A stretch of DNA of 64,000 nt, taken from Terebella lapidaria. Taxonomy: Eukaryota > Annelida > Polychaeta > Terebellida > Terebellidae. The number at the start of each line of letters is the position of its first letter. Position 1 is the first letter of the stretch. Below, piece after piece: positions 15,142-28,599 of the stretch. The stretch lies in assembly GCA_949152475.1 (NCBI GenBank), contig OX424570.1:19278694-19342693 (forward strand). The letters are read 5' to 3'. The translations under genes and the position numbers were made by a program. The notes below the pieces were generated by a model, which saw only the letters and a list, made by a program, of their open reading frames with translations, made no database searches and had not been told where the DNA came from.

Positions 15142-15567
15142 TTAAGGTAGTCCGCTCCAAACAGTGAGGGGAGGGGGTCAAAGAGTTTTTCAAAATAAAT
15201 GACTGTATTAACAAAATCTAGAGCTTCAAAATGACATATTTTATAGAGTAACTGATCAGCAGCCTAAAAATGAAAAGAAAATAGGGGGTCACCGTATCCG
15301 TTCTCTTGGAAAACAAGATGCAAGATGTGAATATGGGCAAAAAAATGTGTAAAAATACCATAAATTGAGTCATTTTAGTGAAAGTTTGTGATTTTTGATC
15401 GAATATGTCGAAGAAACCAGCACGGTGACCCCTTTTTTTTTTTTTTCAGTATCAGAATGCTGATCAGTTACTCTATAAAATATGTTATTTTGAAGAAATA
15501 ATATTCAAGATATAACTTTCAAATTTTGACTTCTCATTACCTCTATGTTTGTAGCGGACTACGTTAA
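15142..15567. mobile_element. Foldback MITE with TTAA ends (426 bp)
   Basis: The left end reads TTAA then GGTAGTCCGCT. The right end is its inverse, AGCGGACTACG then TTAA, so 10 of 11 bases pair. Internally 15231-15259 and 15460-15488 form a long near-perfect inverted repeat centred on 'TAACTGATCAGCA', and GGGGTCACCGT near 15286 pairs with ACGGTGACCCC near 15422. The whole element folds on itself. TTAA at both ends is the target-site duplication typical of piggyBac-type elements, so a non-autonomous piggyBac-like MITE is the best reading. No transposase is present. Confidence 0.75.
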
Positions 15568-18500
15568 ACACACAAAAAAACATTTCCGTTATTTTCATCA
15601 CATGGTGATTGCAATGTTGATATGTTCCACTCTGGGTGGTCATATAAACATGAAAATATATGCAATTAGAAGAGCTGAACTTGTCCAATCAAATAACTTA
15701 GTATATGGGGGCCGGTGCCCCGTGCATGATACTCCTTTTCACTGCTGTTTACCGCAAAATCTGCTAATGCAACTTGTCAAGAAGTCTAAGAAGAAATGAG
15801 ACAAAGGAGAAAATCCCTTGTCAATCTCATTGTGAATTCTACTGCAGTAAGAAATCCGCCCTTCTTTGAAGCTGCCATTTCGATAGGCGCTGTCGTATGC
15901 ATATCATATGATGACCTTCAGTTAGTGGTGACATTTTGCAGTGAAGGCCTCCAACGATATAATCCTGTTTCTATATATCTCCATCATGGATGTGGTGCCA
16001 TAGGAAATACAAATCAAGGTGGGAGTGTCGTTAGTTGTTTGTGGAGTTGCGTCCTTTTTCTCTCTTTAAAGCAGCTTCAAGATCTTATCGTTGGTACTCA
16101 AGGTTGTTTTCATCTGGGAGTTTCGCCTGGACCTGATTGTTTATCAAAGTGTGAGTTCTCTGGGTTTTGGTGCAATTTGTTATAACACAACAACATGCCA
16201 GAAAGAATCCACCCTTCTACAATATAAACATGAAATGTGAGCAAATGGAAATTCACTTACAATGTATAATAATAATCAATAATTGAATTGCTTCTTTCCG
16301 AATGTATTTAGCGAATTCATACAACAGTTCATTTCAATAAGAACAGTAACAGAAATTCTAATTAGACTGGTGAGCTGAATTATGACTGGCTCACATCGCT
16401 AGACTTTCCAGTGCACGTGTCCAGTGCAGGTTTGATGATTATATTGTGTATTTCCTGACAGCAGAGCAACGCATTATCATAAACCATCCAAATCCAATCC
16501 AATCCAACCCTTAAAGGAATGAAGTACAAATGCATGAATATCAATACAGTACCTAGTCATGTTGAATATTCGTGCGTTATTATGTATAGGTCTCGTTAAT
16601 TTTTATGAACCGAATGCTGTAATCATAACCATTTTTGTATATGCTGTTAATTTAATTATTTTGTAAATTGAATAATGGTCGATGGGGGAAATGAAAAAAA
16701 AACATATTATTTTGATATATATATACTGTACTAATATCGTTTTATATACCATATTATGTATCACCAGTTTAGTGCATGTGTCACATTGTATGGAAATTTT
16801 TCTCATATTGCTATATTTCTGGATGAGCATTGATAAATCTGCAAAATAGCATTACCATAACATCTAGGCCTTACCATTCAATTGCCTCCTCTCACATTAC
16901 CGTAAGATGAGCATCTGGCGTTGATTGTAACTTGCACGAATTCCGGTTTCCTAGAAGGGAAAAAACAGGGAATCAAATTACATCCTCTAATTGGTCACGT
17001 CATCTTAAATGCCAGGGAATAGAATGTGAATCGGGTTGATAGCTCTCCAGTGAGTATGGTAATGCAGCAAGAGAAAGCATAAAAGCAAACCTAGAAATAC
17101 GGGATATAACGGTTTCGTTACCAGGAACAATTTAGATTAGACCACTGGGGATTTTAATCGAATTAAATCGTAATTAGAGTTCCACTGTGTCCATCCACTG
17201 TACATCTATACTTTTTGCTGTGAGAGACACTCTGATATTCAAACTCATGTGATTTGAGCCATGGCTTTGAACAAAGTCATAGAATCATGTTTCGCCTTAC
17301 GTTTCTCAGAGTGAGTCCGTAACTCAGCAAACATGGCATATTATATCACATGTTACCCGTTTAGTGAGGACTCAGATGGCTGTCACTTGAAACTTTGTGT
17401 CGCTGGCAAACACAAATTTTGCACTTTGAGATTGACATGTCGAAACATGATCAGGTTCTTGACCGACCTCTTTTCCCTTTTGTTCAGGGGCTCAGTCGTG
17501 TTACTGCCAATCAGCTGAAAGCCCAGTTTCGGGAGCTGTCACCAATATCGTTTAGGAAATTAATAATTTTTGCAATATCCTTGTGACACAATGCTAGGTC
17601 CGAGGTACTATTGCCACTTCTGTCCCATCTGTCGACTGGTACATTGAAATCTGGTGAAAGGTATGACAATTGCACAGTATTCGACAGTAGGTGACCAATG
17701 TGGATTGGTTTTCGAAATCGCGCTGTATTGGTGTGCTGATTCACGTCGAACACTGTATCGTCTACTGACAGAAGAGAGACTGATGTCTGAATTTCACAAT
17801 GCTGGTTCCATACCATGTCACTACATTATATGACACCACTGTACTAATAATAATATCTAGGAACCAAAAGACTAAACATATTGGAATTCTTTTGGTCAGG
17901 TTGCTGATGGGACTAGTTTCAGCAGGGTTTCCTTGATGACTGTCGTCGTCAGTATCTTTAAGAGTCACTTATTATGTTTGATCTATGTTAGATCGAAAGG
18001 AATATTGATAGAAATTGAATGATAAACCCGTGTTATTTGTTTTAAAAATAATTGTAACTTACTTGAGCCACTATCCCATAAGTGCTTCGTTATCATGTGA
18101 GCTGTCACAGCTCTCGTCGTTCATAAAGTCATAACAACTCTAAACAAGCTAGATTAGAATTCCAGTACGATTTCATACATTGCAGGAATACATTTATTTA
18201 TGGTGTGCTCATGATCCATATAGTCACCATCTAGAGATTAAAATAGCATACGTTGTCTACGCAGATACACTTCACAAATATGACAAGTACTTGTCTGCTA
18301 TTGATTGACATTTAAACCCCACTCATTAGATCAATATAGGCTTATGATGACGATATGCAAACTATATTTTGATATTATGTATCTTGCATGACGTGATGCG
18401 GTTCGTTAGGCACATTGACACTATATTTATATCGCTTGACTGGTTTTGCAGTTGCATATAGCAGACAATGCTAATATCAAAGCAGACTCCGAGGGACTAG

Positions 18501-21500
18501 CCATGAGTGTCTAGTTTTTATCAGTGCATCCAGACAGCAACATATTCAAAATGTACATTTACATAAAAATTAAATGATATTCAATGTAGTATAAAAATAA
18601 TGATGTTTATAAACATGACTGGGACCCCTTCAATAAAAAAGATACAAGGCATCACGCTGAGTACTTAATTAATGACTGTCGTATTTTGTATCCAATCACA
18701 GAAACAAGAATCCCGATAACGCATTTATAGAGCACAAAGTCATTCTTCATTTCGTAACCGTGTAGATAAAACGTCACTTCCCTTCTATGGCCATTTAGGC
18801 ATTTGTCACAACATTGCTTGACCGATGACATAACAATTTGATGCCAATGGATTAGCAGATATTAAGCAGAAACTGTATTAGCACGTGAGTGTTCTACGTC
18901 ATGTGATAAGAAATATCGCCTGACGGTTTAACACCACCGCATTAGAGACACATCAACAGACGACATACTACCAGCCGAGTGTGTCTGTTCACTGTGATAA
19001 GAATAATGGAGGACAAGATTGTCACCCATGACATTTCAGTTTCCCAGGCCTTACAGACACGTAGACGGTGTGTTGTAAAGCGCATAATTGATGGCCTGTC
19101 AGAGATTTGTAAGGTGTTTGGTTGGCACCACTGTTTGTGCTGACAATTCTCACGTATTTATCAACATTTTGTTGTTGTTTTTTCACCCGTTTTGGTTATT
19201 TGATATTCTTTATGTCGTCGTTGTGGCAAGTGAAGCCGATCTTTACTGCACGTGGTTGCAGTTAAAAGTATCTAATACTATTTTGAGAAGTGATGAAAAA
19301 TGATAAATTTTTAGACAAACAATATTGTACGATTCGAAACTGACGAAGTGGTATGTTTGTGAAATAAAAGCAATTGACTTCGAAACTAGTCAATATTTTT
19401 TTAAACTACATTTGAATTTAAGACATACTCACATTAAATGTAATGACTATATTGAACAAAGTCGCTGGGAAATTTTGCTCAATGGAATAGGCGGTTCACG
19501 CCCAAACAGCGGAACATATCCATCACACGCAGATGTAAATAAGGCATAGAAGTGCAAGATGGACTGTCAATTCCACGTACATCATGGTATATGTTATCAT
19601 ATACTGATTATGTTATCATAACTACACTATATATGCAGATACGAACTGGAAAATGTACTCGATGTGGACTTTCAAGGACGATTTGGGCATTTTGTTTACA
19701 TTCGGGTTTGATGGATACAATTCGATTGTTCATATACAAACCCGGTACAAAATGTGTATTAAAACGGATGAAAATACAACTTGAACAATTGTAATCGTCA
19801 AAATCATTGAACACACCTTCTGTTATCTTGCATTAGATGTGCTGCACAAACTTTTACTTTTGAAAAAAATATTGCATATATTCGAAGGCAGTAGCTTAAA
19901 ACTCTTTTCAGTTACTCCATCCCAAACGTTTTGTCGAAAAATTATTTGATAGATCATTCATGGTATTTTTCTGTTATTAATGAAGAAATATGAGTATAAT
20001 TTCAGTGTGAATATCATATTTTTTCTCATTAACCTTATAATTGGTTTCTCTCAAATTACTGGAACCTAATCAGTGATCACTTTAGGCTGATTTCCCACAT
20101 GCGTCAATTTCAATATCCAAGAAGAACGACAAAAATTGTAAAAAAAAATTGCATCATCTAATTGGTGAGGTAACGTGAGTTCGCTTGATAACTTTTCAAT
20201 CAGCATGATATTGGCAGGAAGAGTGTATGTAGGAACAAGCTCAGTAACGCGAGACTCTTCGTGTACAGGAAACACAGTTCGGACTGCAATTACACCTGCA
20301 TATGAAATCAGGCTCTAATTGAGAAGCAATCTAGGATGATATTCTATATGGGTGGGACGTAATCCTACTCAATTTCAGGAGTTGTGACCCACGGTATTGA
20401 AAAATGAGTGATGCTTCAATTCAAAATTCGACAAAAGCAGTTGGTATGACATAATTTTTCAGATTTTCTTTTCTTGGTAATCAATCGATGTGCAGAAATC
20501 AAATTGCAGCAATATTGAGTCTTCATGCGCTTGCTGCTCGGTATTTGGCATTGGCACGTTGAAAACTGTTTCGGTTCGTGACCCACGTTTTTTATTTTAA
20601 TTGGCACGTGCCAATAGATTAGAGATCCATTTCCAGATTCTGTCACCACTAGGCCTATACTTTGGGAAAATGAGTCAATTTTGTAGAATCCACAGGATAC
20701 ATTCTGATGTCACAGGTCATGTAACACTGACCGGTTCATTGACCGTTATACATATATGAACTGCTGGATTGAACCACGATGATGGGCATGAACATCACAG
20801 TATGAAATCTGATCGATGCTCCCTCACACAGCTCATGCCAAATATGGCAACATCACCTGGCTAATTGCCTGCATGACAGTCGTGACTCAACTATTCTTTA
20901 TTTAGAATCACTTAACCATATATAGTAGGATTCCAGAACCAGGGATTTTCAGTCCATTTGACCTGAAAATATCAGGCAAACCGTTTGTCAGAGCAGGGAC
21001 GGAAATAGGTATTATGTGGTAATAGTATCATATGGTTATAAAATGTTACAATTCTGGGAAAGTAATCACAAGTTGTATTTGCAATGCGACAAACGTGACA
21101 TACTGCCGCAAATATCGATTTTCTCTTCTTTCGTGGAAGAGATTAAATCATTGGTTTTTTTCCATAAGTCTCTTGTCTGATGACGTCATACTGATTATTA
21201 CTTCTGTACGTGTATAGCAGCCTATAGAAGATGTAATGATTCAGTGAAAAATTGTGTATGCTTTTGTTCATGTCAATGAGTATATCACCATATTTAAACT
21301 CTCACTTATTTCAAGTGGTGTTGAGAAAGGAAGTTTTGGTCCAAATTAAACAACACATATGCCTGACGGCAACAGAGAGAATTGTTCAAAAGTGTGATAG
21401 ATTTTTTATATTTTATTTGCGTGACAAAGGCTAATCTAAACCCAGTAAACGTTCAAACTGTGAATAAAGTGCGAGCGCATTGCAACAAGGAATGCAGAGC

Positions 21501-23943
21501 ACTGAGTTTGGCGTTGAGGTTAACATTTTAAAACGAGTCGTGCAGTAACTTCGAAGGATTCAAATTATATATGCTGATTCATTCACACCTGTTGATTTCA
21601 TGGGAATCATGCCAATAAAACTCACATAAGTAACTTGTATCGTAATTCTGCATGTAAATAGACATCCATACTTACAAAGGTTGTCTATCCACATGCACTC
21701 TACAAATATAATTAGAGCATATCTAATATTGACTGACCTTTCAAACTTCATCCTGGGATCGCTAGTGGCTTCTGATGACGGTACGCAAGCCACCTCTTGA
21801 TGCTATTAATATTGCATTGGATGATGTGGTTCGATAGATACTTTAACACTATTTTTATATCGCTTGGCTAGTTGTGGGGGAATAATGAAGAGAGAAGAAT
21901 GATGATATGAGAGCAATTATACCAAATATAACCAGTCGCCTGATACTTTTGTTCGAAATTAATATTCCACACTATTCATAAATATGATTTTTCTAAGAAA
22001 TTTATCATGTGTGACAAACACTACATATATTTTCATATCAGAAATTACAGTGATAAAATTTGAACATATGTGATTAATAAGTTAACGTCAGTAACATTTT
22101 TTATTGAGACATTGTTGAAACATAAAGCAGTTCTAATTCTCAAAGAATACAGAGAAGTATGGCAGGGTCAAGATAAAAAATTAACTTAGAGCAGGCGACA
22201 AGTTAAAAAAGAAACAGCATTGCACTAGGTGGGCATGACACGTTCCAAATATAAATTGCAAGCGTGTTCAATTTCAATATCATGTCGTGTTATTTATTTG
22301 TCCTTGAGCTAGAAAAACAACAGAAATGATTGGATTAATGTAACTGGTTTCATAATCCAACTCGAAGTTCATAAATTCGTTCAGTACATGTATGTCTATT
22401 ATATTTAGTTGCTACTGGATCACGCTAAATTTTCTTGATACTTTCTCATAATAGGTGTAGTACCGATGGTAATTTAAATGTAAAATCCCCGTCGTTTATA
22501 GACTTTGATGACATTTTTGTAGGCGGAGCAATACATTTGAATAATTTATATGACATAACCAAAGGGGCGCTGCAGTATAAACGTCAGGGCGTCTTGAAGA
22601 GTCTGAGATATTCCCTGGCGGTTGATAGGCAACGCAGATTGATCACCTGGGGATTCCTTTGTATTGCTGGTGGATCGAGACCGATTTTGTGAAAGACCGA
22701 AATGCCTAATTTCACCATGTTCAATACATGTATTGTTTCACATGTAAATGTATGTGTTATCTCATTTATGTGCTGAATCAAAAATTTCTGCGTGGATTCT
22801 TTGCCTGCTGACTTAATGTATAACTAGGATTTTCATCTGTTTATTCAGAATAAATTTCGATTGACAGTACGTACATATTCTATGATAGAAAGTGGAAAGC
22901 AGAATGTAACACATAATGTTTAACCTTCATATGTGTTTCTTTTCTGACTGCTGTCGTCTGATGATATTTAGTTTGTGGTGTCAATTCACCAACTAATGTT
23001 GTATTTATCGAAGGTTTATCGAAGTAAATCGAAATGATTGTGTTGGTTACAGTTGCTATATTTGCTGCATTTTACTTACGACACCAGGTGGATTTCAAAC
23101 TACCCGACCAGGGCAATGAGTGTGCATTATTTTATTCATAATGACCTTTTCTGCAATATTATACAAAAATATGACATTCACGTACAGCGGCCAATTCCAT
23201 AGAATTTTTCGTCTGGCAGCACAATATCAAACTTGCAGTCTGGTCTTTGATATATTTGAACCTATTGACTCTTGCCCTATGTTTGTGATGAAGGTCAATG
23301 AAGGATACCGGGAAAATAATGGACAAATGCTGCAATAATTATGTCAGCAAAGCTCATGGGGTTTGCGCAATTATTATCGTCGCCCAGACTGCACATTAAA
23401 GGGAGTCAAATATCAAGACTCTCAGCTCAAACAATCTGCGAGCCTAAATATAAACACCTAAACCCATAAGTCAGGCTTTTATGTTACAGGATTTACCGTT
23501 TCTTGTCCTTACTTTTATGACACTACGATTCAGCCTTTTGTGCTTGAGTCTTCAACCCTGATATTGCTATGCGTATATTTTGTGTGTATATAGAGTTCAA
23601 AAGAAATTTTATTCATTTGGTTATGAATAATTTACAAATATCGAATCGAAGATCGCAGAAATTGGTGTACTCGAAGTATCCGCTTGAAACAGTATTGACA
23701 TAACGCCTCAGTGTCCTGAAACTTGGTTCGAATAGTTTGGAATCTAATGGAGTGACTATGCTGGAGTGAAACTAATCAAGACTTATCTTAGATGTCACCA
23801 CCTTGAATAGTGCATGTGCTAAGTATGGAACATACTTCGATGTGCATTGTTCATCTATATATCTATTTTAAATGATATGTTGGATGCTGATCACTTCACA
23901 TTTTGCTGTCTCAACCTTTTGATACCTGCAATTCTTACGTGAA

Positions 23944-24205
23944 GTCCATTGGCCACCCTAATTGTGAGTCATACCATAGCAAGAAATCCATCCAAATTCT
24001 AGGCTCTTCCCACTCGTTAACAATGTCGTATGCATATCATATGCTGACCTTCAACCAGAGACGATATTTTGTGGCTAAAGTCTTTTCCGGTGTAAATCCC
24101 GGTGCAATGTATCTCAGAAGAGGAAAAGATGCCATACCAAATACAAATTAGGAGGGCGAGACGTGCCTTGAAGTAATGTCATTGTCATCTCTGTGAAGCA
24201 GCAGT
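23944..24205. repeat. Repeat copy with an open frame shared with the 27.24 kb copy
   Basis: This stretch aligns with 27243-27512 over about 265 bp. In both copies the plus-strand frame stays open for about 75-80 residues and shares words such as SYHSKK, SHSLT.SYA and FNQRRYFVA.VFSGVN. The equivalent copy near 25.73-25.95 kb has lost parts and the frame. Shared openness may simply reflect recent duplication. No domain is recognised. Confidence 0.6.
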
Positions 24206-27156
24206 CTGGCTCCTTTTCATCTTGATATGCTTTTTTGTGTGAACGACTTGTGGAGATGTTTTAGGCGTATACGTTATTCATGTAATGTAATTGATCTGAT
24301 AATGAAATGAAATGTAAACATTATTTATTGATTAATTTATTTGCAAATTAAAATAAATATGTGAAATGATGAAAATTACAGCGATGAAATCCGAATATAT
24401 CATGTGAATAATGATTAAAACGTCAATAATAGCAGACATACAAAGAGAGATGTATGTCTTTTTACTTGTACATTCCAAAACATGAAGTGTTCCACTTCTG
24501 TACCAACTACATGTTTTCCAGTTTTTTTTATTGTTGAAATATATAACATTCCTAGTTCTAGAAAGCGGTATGTGAAACTCAAGATATGAAATGAATATGG
24601 AGCTGACGACAAGTTGAAAAAGGAACAACATTGCACGAACTAGGCATGCCATGTTCCAGGAACAAATCACAAGCGTTTTCCATTTCAGTCCTGTGTCATG
24701 TTATTTATTTGTCCTTGAGTTGAAAGAAAATCGAGTATGATTGGTCTCAGTTTAGTTAGTTCCTTAGTCCATCTCCGTTAAATTGCTCAGTATGCCAATG
24801 AAATTTCATTGCAACTGAATGCATGCAAGTTCACCTGACATTTTCTGAGAATAGATATATATAGTCGGGATGGTAATTTATATATCAAAGCTGCGTCTGG
24901 CCTTTAATATGTTTGACCCTCTTAACTCTAGCTATATGTTTAGGGTGAAGATCAATTAAATATATGAAGGAAACCAGTGCACAAATGCTGCAGTTATTAT
25001 GTCAGCAAACCTCCGGAGATTTGCACAATAATTAACGTTGCACAAACCGCAAATGAAAGAGGAGGCAGATGTCAAGACACTCAACTACAAAAAAAAAACT
25101 AACTCCTTAATATAAACCCTTGAAACCCATACATCAGGCTTTTATTGGACATGTTTTATCGTGATCTGACACTGGGACACAGCCTCTTTTGCTTGGGTCG
25201 TAAACCTGTCGAAGTTAACATATGCACATTAACAGTTATGAGTGAATTGCTTGTAAAAAGTGAAAAAAAATGACAAGAATAGGTGTAATGGGATTATTCC
25301 CTTGTAAGAGTTGCCTATGTGTCCTCCAATTCATTTTGTCTAGTATGAATCCAAATTGAGTGACTATGCTGGGAACGAAACTATATAAGGTTGATGTGTG
25401 CTGGTTGTCACCATTTTAACTAATGCATGTGCTAAATATAGGACTTTCCATTTAATGTCCATTGTACGTGGTAGTATTTATAATGAGTGATACTTTTTCA
25501 TGCTGATCACTCCCCATGATTCTGTTGTCACTACTTATATAGTGCATGAAAGTCGAAGCTTCACTCTCTCCTAGCACTTGATCTCACACGAAGCTCGACG
25601 GACATTTGTGGTGCCATTATCTTCAATTTGTCCTTTAATGATCTTGTAAACTTCGTCCATGGATGCGGTTCGGGAATGTGACTTCGTCTGTTTGTTGGTA
25701 TGTATTTGTGCATTTCTCCTGTGAAATCTACCAGGTGAATCATCCCATGTCAAGAAATGCGTCCATATTCCAAGTTCTTCAAACATACTATCACTGACTG
25801 ACTTTCAACCAGAAATGACAGTTTATGGCTAAGGTTTTCACCAGTGTAAATCCCGGTGCAGTATAAGAGGAAGAGATGTCATTGGAAATACAAATTAGGC
25901 TAACGAGGTGAGTCTTGAAGTAACGTCTTTGTCTTCTCTGTGAAGCAGAGGTCTGTTTCCTCTTTCTGATCGAAGATTTGTTTGTGTTGCCGATTTATGG
26001 CGACTAGGATCTACCTATTGAATAGGTTAGTGTAATTCAATTCCTCTTATATTGAGATGAAATGTAAACATTAGTTATTGGTTAATATTATTTGGAAACT
26101 GAAATAAACATGCGAAATGATTGAAATCTACTATATCATGAAAACTCTAAAAAACTCTAGAAATATTTTTCGCTGCATTATAAACATCATGGCGTCTCAG
26201 AGAGTCAGGGGCATCCCCTGTTGGTTGCTAGGTAACGCAGATTGATCACATAGGGATTTATCTGTAATTGCGGGTTGGTAGAGTCTGATAATGTAAATGA
26301 CCAAAATGTCTTCGCTATGTTCAGCACATGTATTATTATTACGTGCAAATGTATGTGAAATCTGATTTATGGCTGAACAAATTCTGCACAAATGATAACT
26401 TGAACTCATCGCTTGTTCAACTAATAATTTATATTTGGACTGTTTTTTTTTCAAACATGATTTCGTGGCAGGAATTTGTTACATATTGGATGGTAGATAG
26501 TGAAATGCAGAATGAAACGCAGTATGTTTCAGCTTCATGTTTGTTTTCTAAATGATGTTGTTCTAAGGAACTATGATCCACGGTAACAATCAAATAATAT
26601 TGTTGTTGAAGATGTTGTTGCTGATTGAAAATGTCAACGAATGCATTTGTACTCCTCTGACTCCATTCGAATACTGACACCAAGTTGATTATTATAACAG
26701 AAAATGTTAATTATTTTGATATTGAACTTGGGCCTGCACACGAATATTACATTCACCAACGATTTTCAATTCTACATTGTACATATTATGTTATTGCAGC
26801 TTAATTTACCGCTTGCCATCTCTTCTTTGATATATTTGAACCTATTGACTCTTGGCCTATGTTTGTGATGAAGGTCAATGAAGGATACCGGGGAAAATAA
26901 TGGACAAATGCTGCAATAATCATGTTAGCAAAGCCCCTGGGGTTTGCGCAATTATTATCGTCACCCAGGCTGCAAATTAAAGGGAGGCAAATGTCAAGAC
27001 TCTCAGCTCAAACAATCTGCGAGCCTAAATATAAACCTTTCATCTCATAAGTCAGGCTGGGACAGGATTTGTCGTGATCTGACACTGCGATGCAGTGTTT
27101 TTTCTTGCTAGGATCTTATCCTCTTGATGTTGATGTGTGCATATATTTGTGGATGT

Positions 27157-27188
27157 ACTTTGTGGATATATTTATATATCCACAAAGT
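27157..27188. repeat. Perfect 15-bp-arm hairpin
   Basis: ACTTTGTGGATATAT (27157-27171), a two-base TT loop, then its exact reverse complement (27174-27188). The preceding bases partly repeat the arm ('TTTGTGGATGTAC'). It lies in the second degenerate repeat block and could be a palindrome-forming remnant of a foldback element. Confidence 0.9.
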
Positions 27189-28599
27189 TCAAGTAATTTC
27201 CAAAGTTGTGAATAAATTACACACAATTATGCATTCTTACGTGAAATCCATCTGCCACTCTGATTGGTTATCATATCATAGCAAGAAATTCGTCCATATT
27301 CCAGGCTTTTCCCACTCGTTAACACTGTCGTATGCAAATCATGTGATGATCTTCAACCAGAGACGATATTTTGTGGCTGAGGTTTTCTCCGGTGTAAATT
27401 CAGGTGCAGTGTATCTCAGACGAGGGGAAAGTGACATAGGAAATACAATTTGGGAGGGCCAGATGTGACTTGAAGAAACGTCTTTGTCTCTTCTGTATAG
27501 CAGCAGACTGGCTCCTTCTTCCCATCTTAGATTGTTTTTTTTTTGTGTGTGAACGACTTGTGGAGATATGGAACTGTCTTCTAGGTATATAATACTCACG
27601 TTATGTAAATGCTCTGATATTGAAATGAAATATTAACCTGTGGTCGATTAAATTATTGCGAACACAAATAAACCACTGAAATATTAAAATGTGCACCAAA
27701 CACTAGAGAGATATTATCGGCTCTAGAAATTGTGGTGATGAAATCCGGATATACCATGTGATTAGTGATTTGAAGTCAATAATAGTTTTCACTGGGACAT
27801 GAAATGTTCCACGAAACTACCTTTTCTTCTTTTTTCATTGTTCGCCTGTAGAGCTGTTATAGTTTTCGAGGGATACAACAGAGTGGTATGACTGGCACAG
27901 AGATGAACACAGAGATGACGGCAAGCTGAAAAAAAAACCGAGCACAATTGTACGAAGTAGGCAGGACACGTTCCAGGAACAAATTACAAGCGTTTCCCAT
28001 TTCAGTCCCTTGTCGTGCTATTTATTTGTCCTTGAGTTAAAAGACACCCAAGCATGATTGGTTTCAGTGTAATTAGTTTTATGTACCTACTTCATTCAGT
28101 TGTTAAGTAAATTGCAACTGGATAACTCTAAGTTTTTTTCTGATAATAGATGTAACATCTAGACAGTAATTTCCATATTAAATCTACATTGATGACACTT
28201 ATGAGATGGTGCAAAATATTTGCATAATTTGAATGATATAATCACAACTCTACCGAATGAATTATCAAATTGGTTATCAAATTGCTCTGAGACAGACAAG
28301 TTGCTCGGATTTCCCAACTGAGGGAATCCAATTTAGCGAGAATGGCAGAAAAATCAGATCAAGTCACATTCTGAAATTGGTCACGTCAGTTTAAATGTCC
28401 AAGACTGCAATGTTAATTAGGTTGAGGATTCTCCAGTGTGCCACAGGGTCGTGCAGTATAAACGTCAGGGCGTCTTAAAGAGTCTGGGATATTCCTCGAC
28501 GGTTGCTAGGTAACGCAGATTGATCACCTGGGGATTTCTTTGTAATTGCAGGTGGGTCGAGTCTGATTCTGTGAAGACCGAAATGTCTGACTTCGCTTG

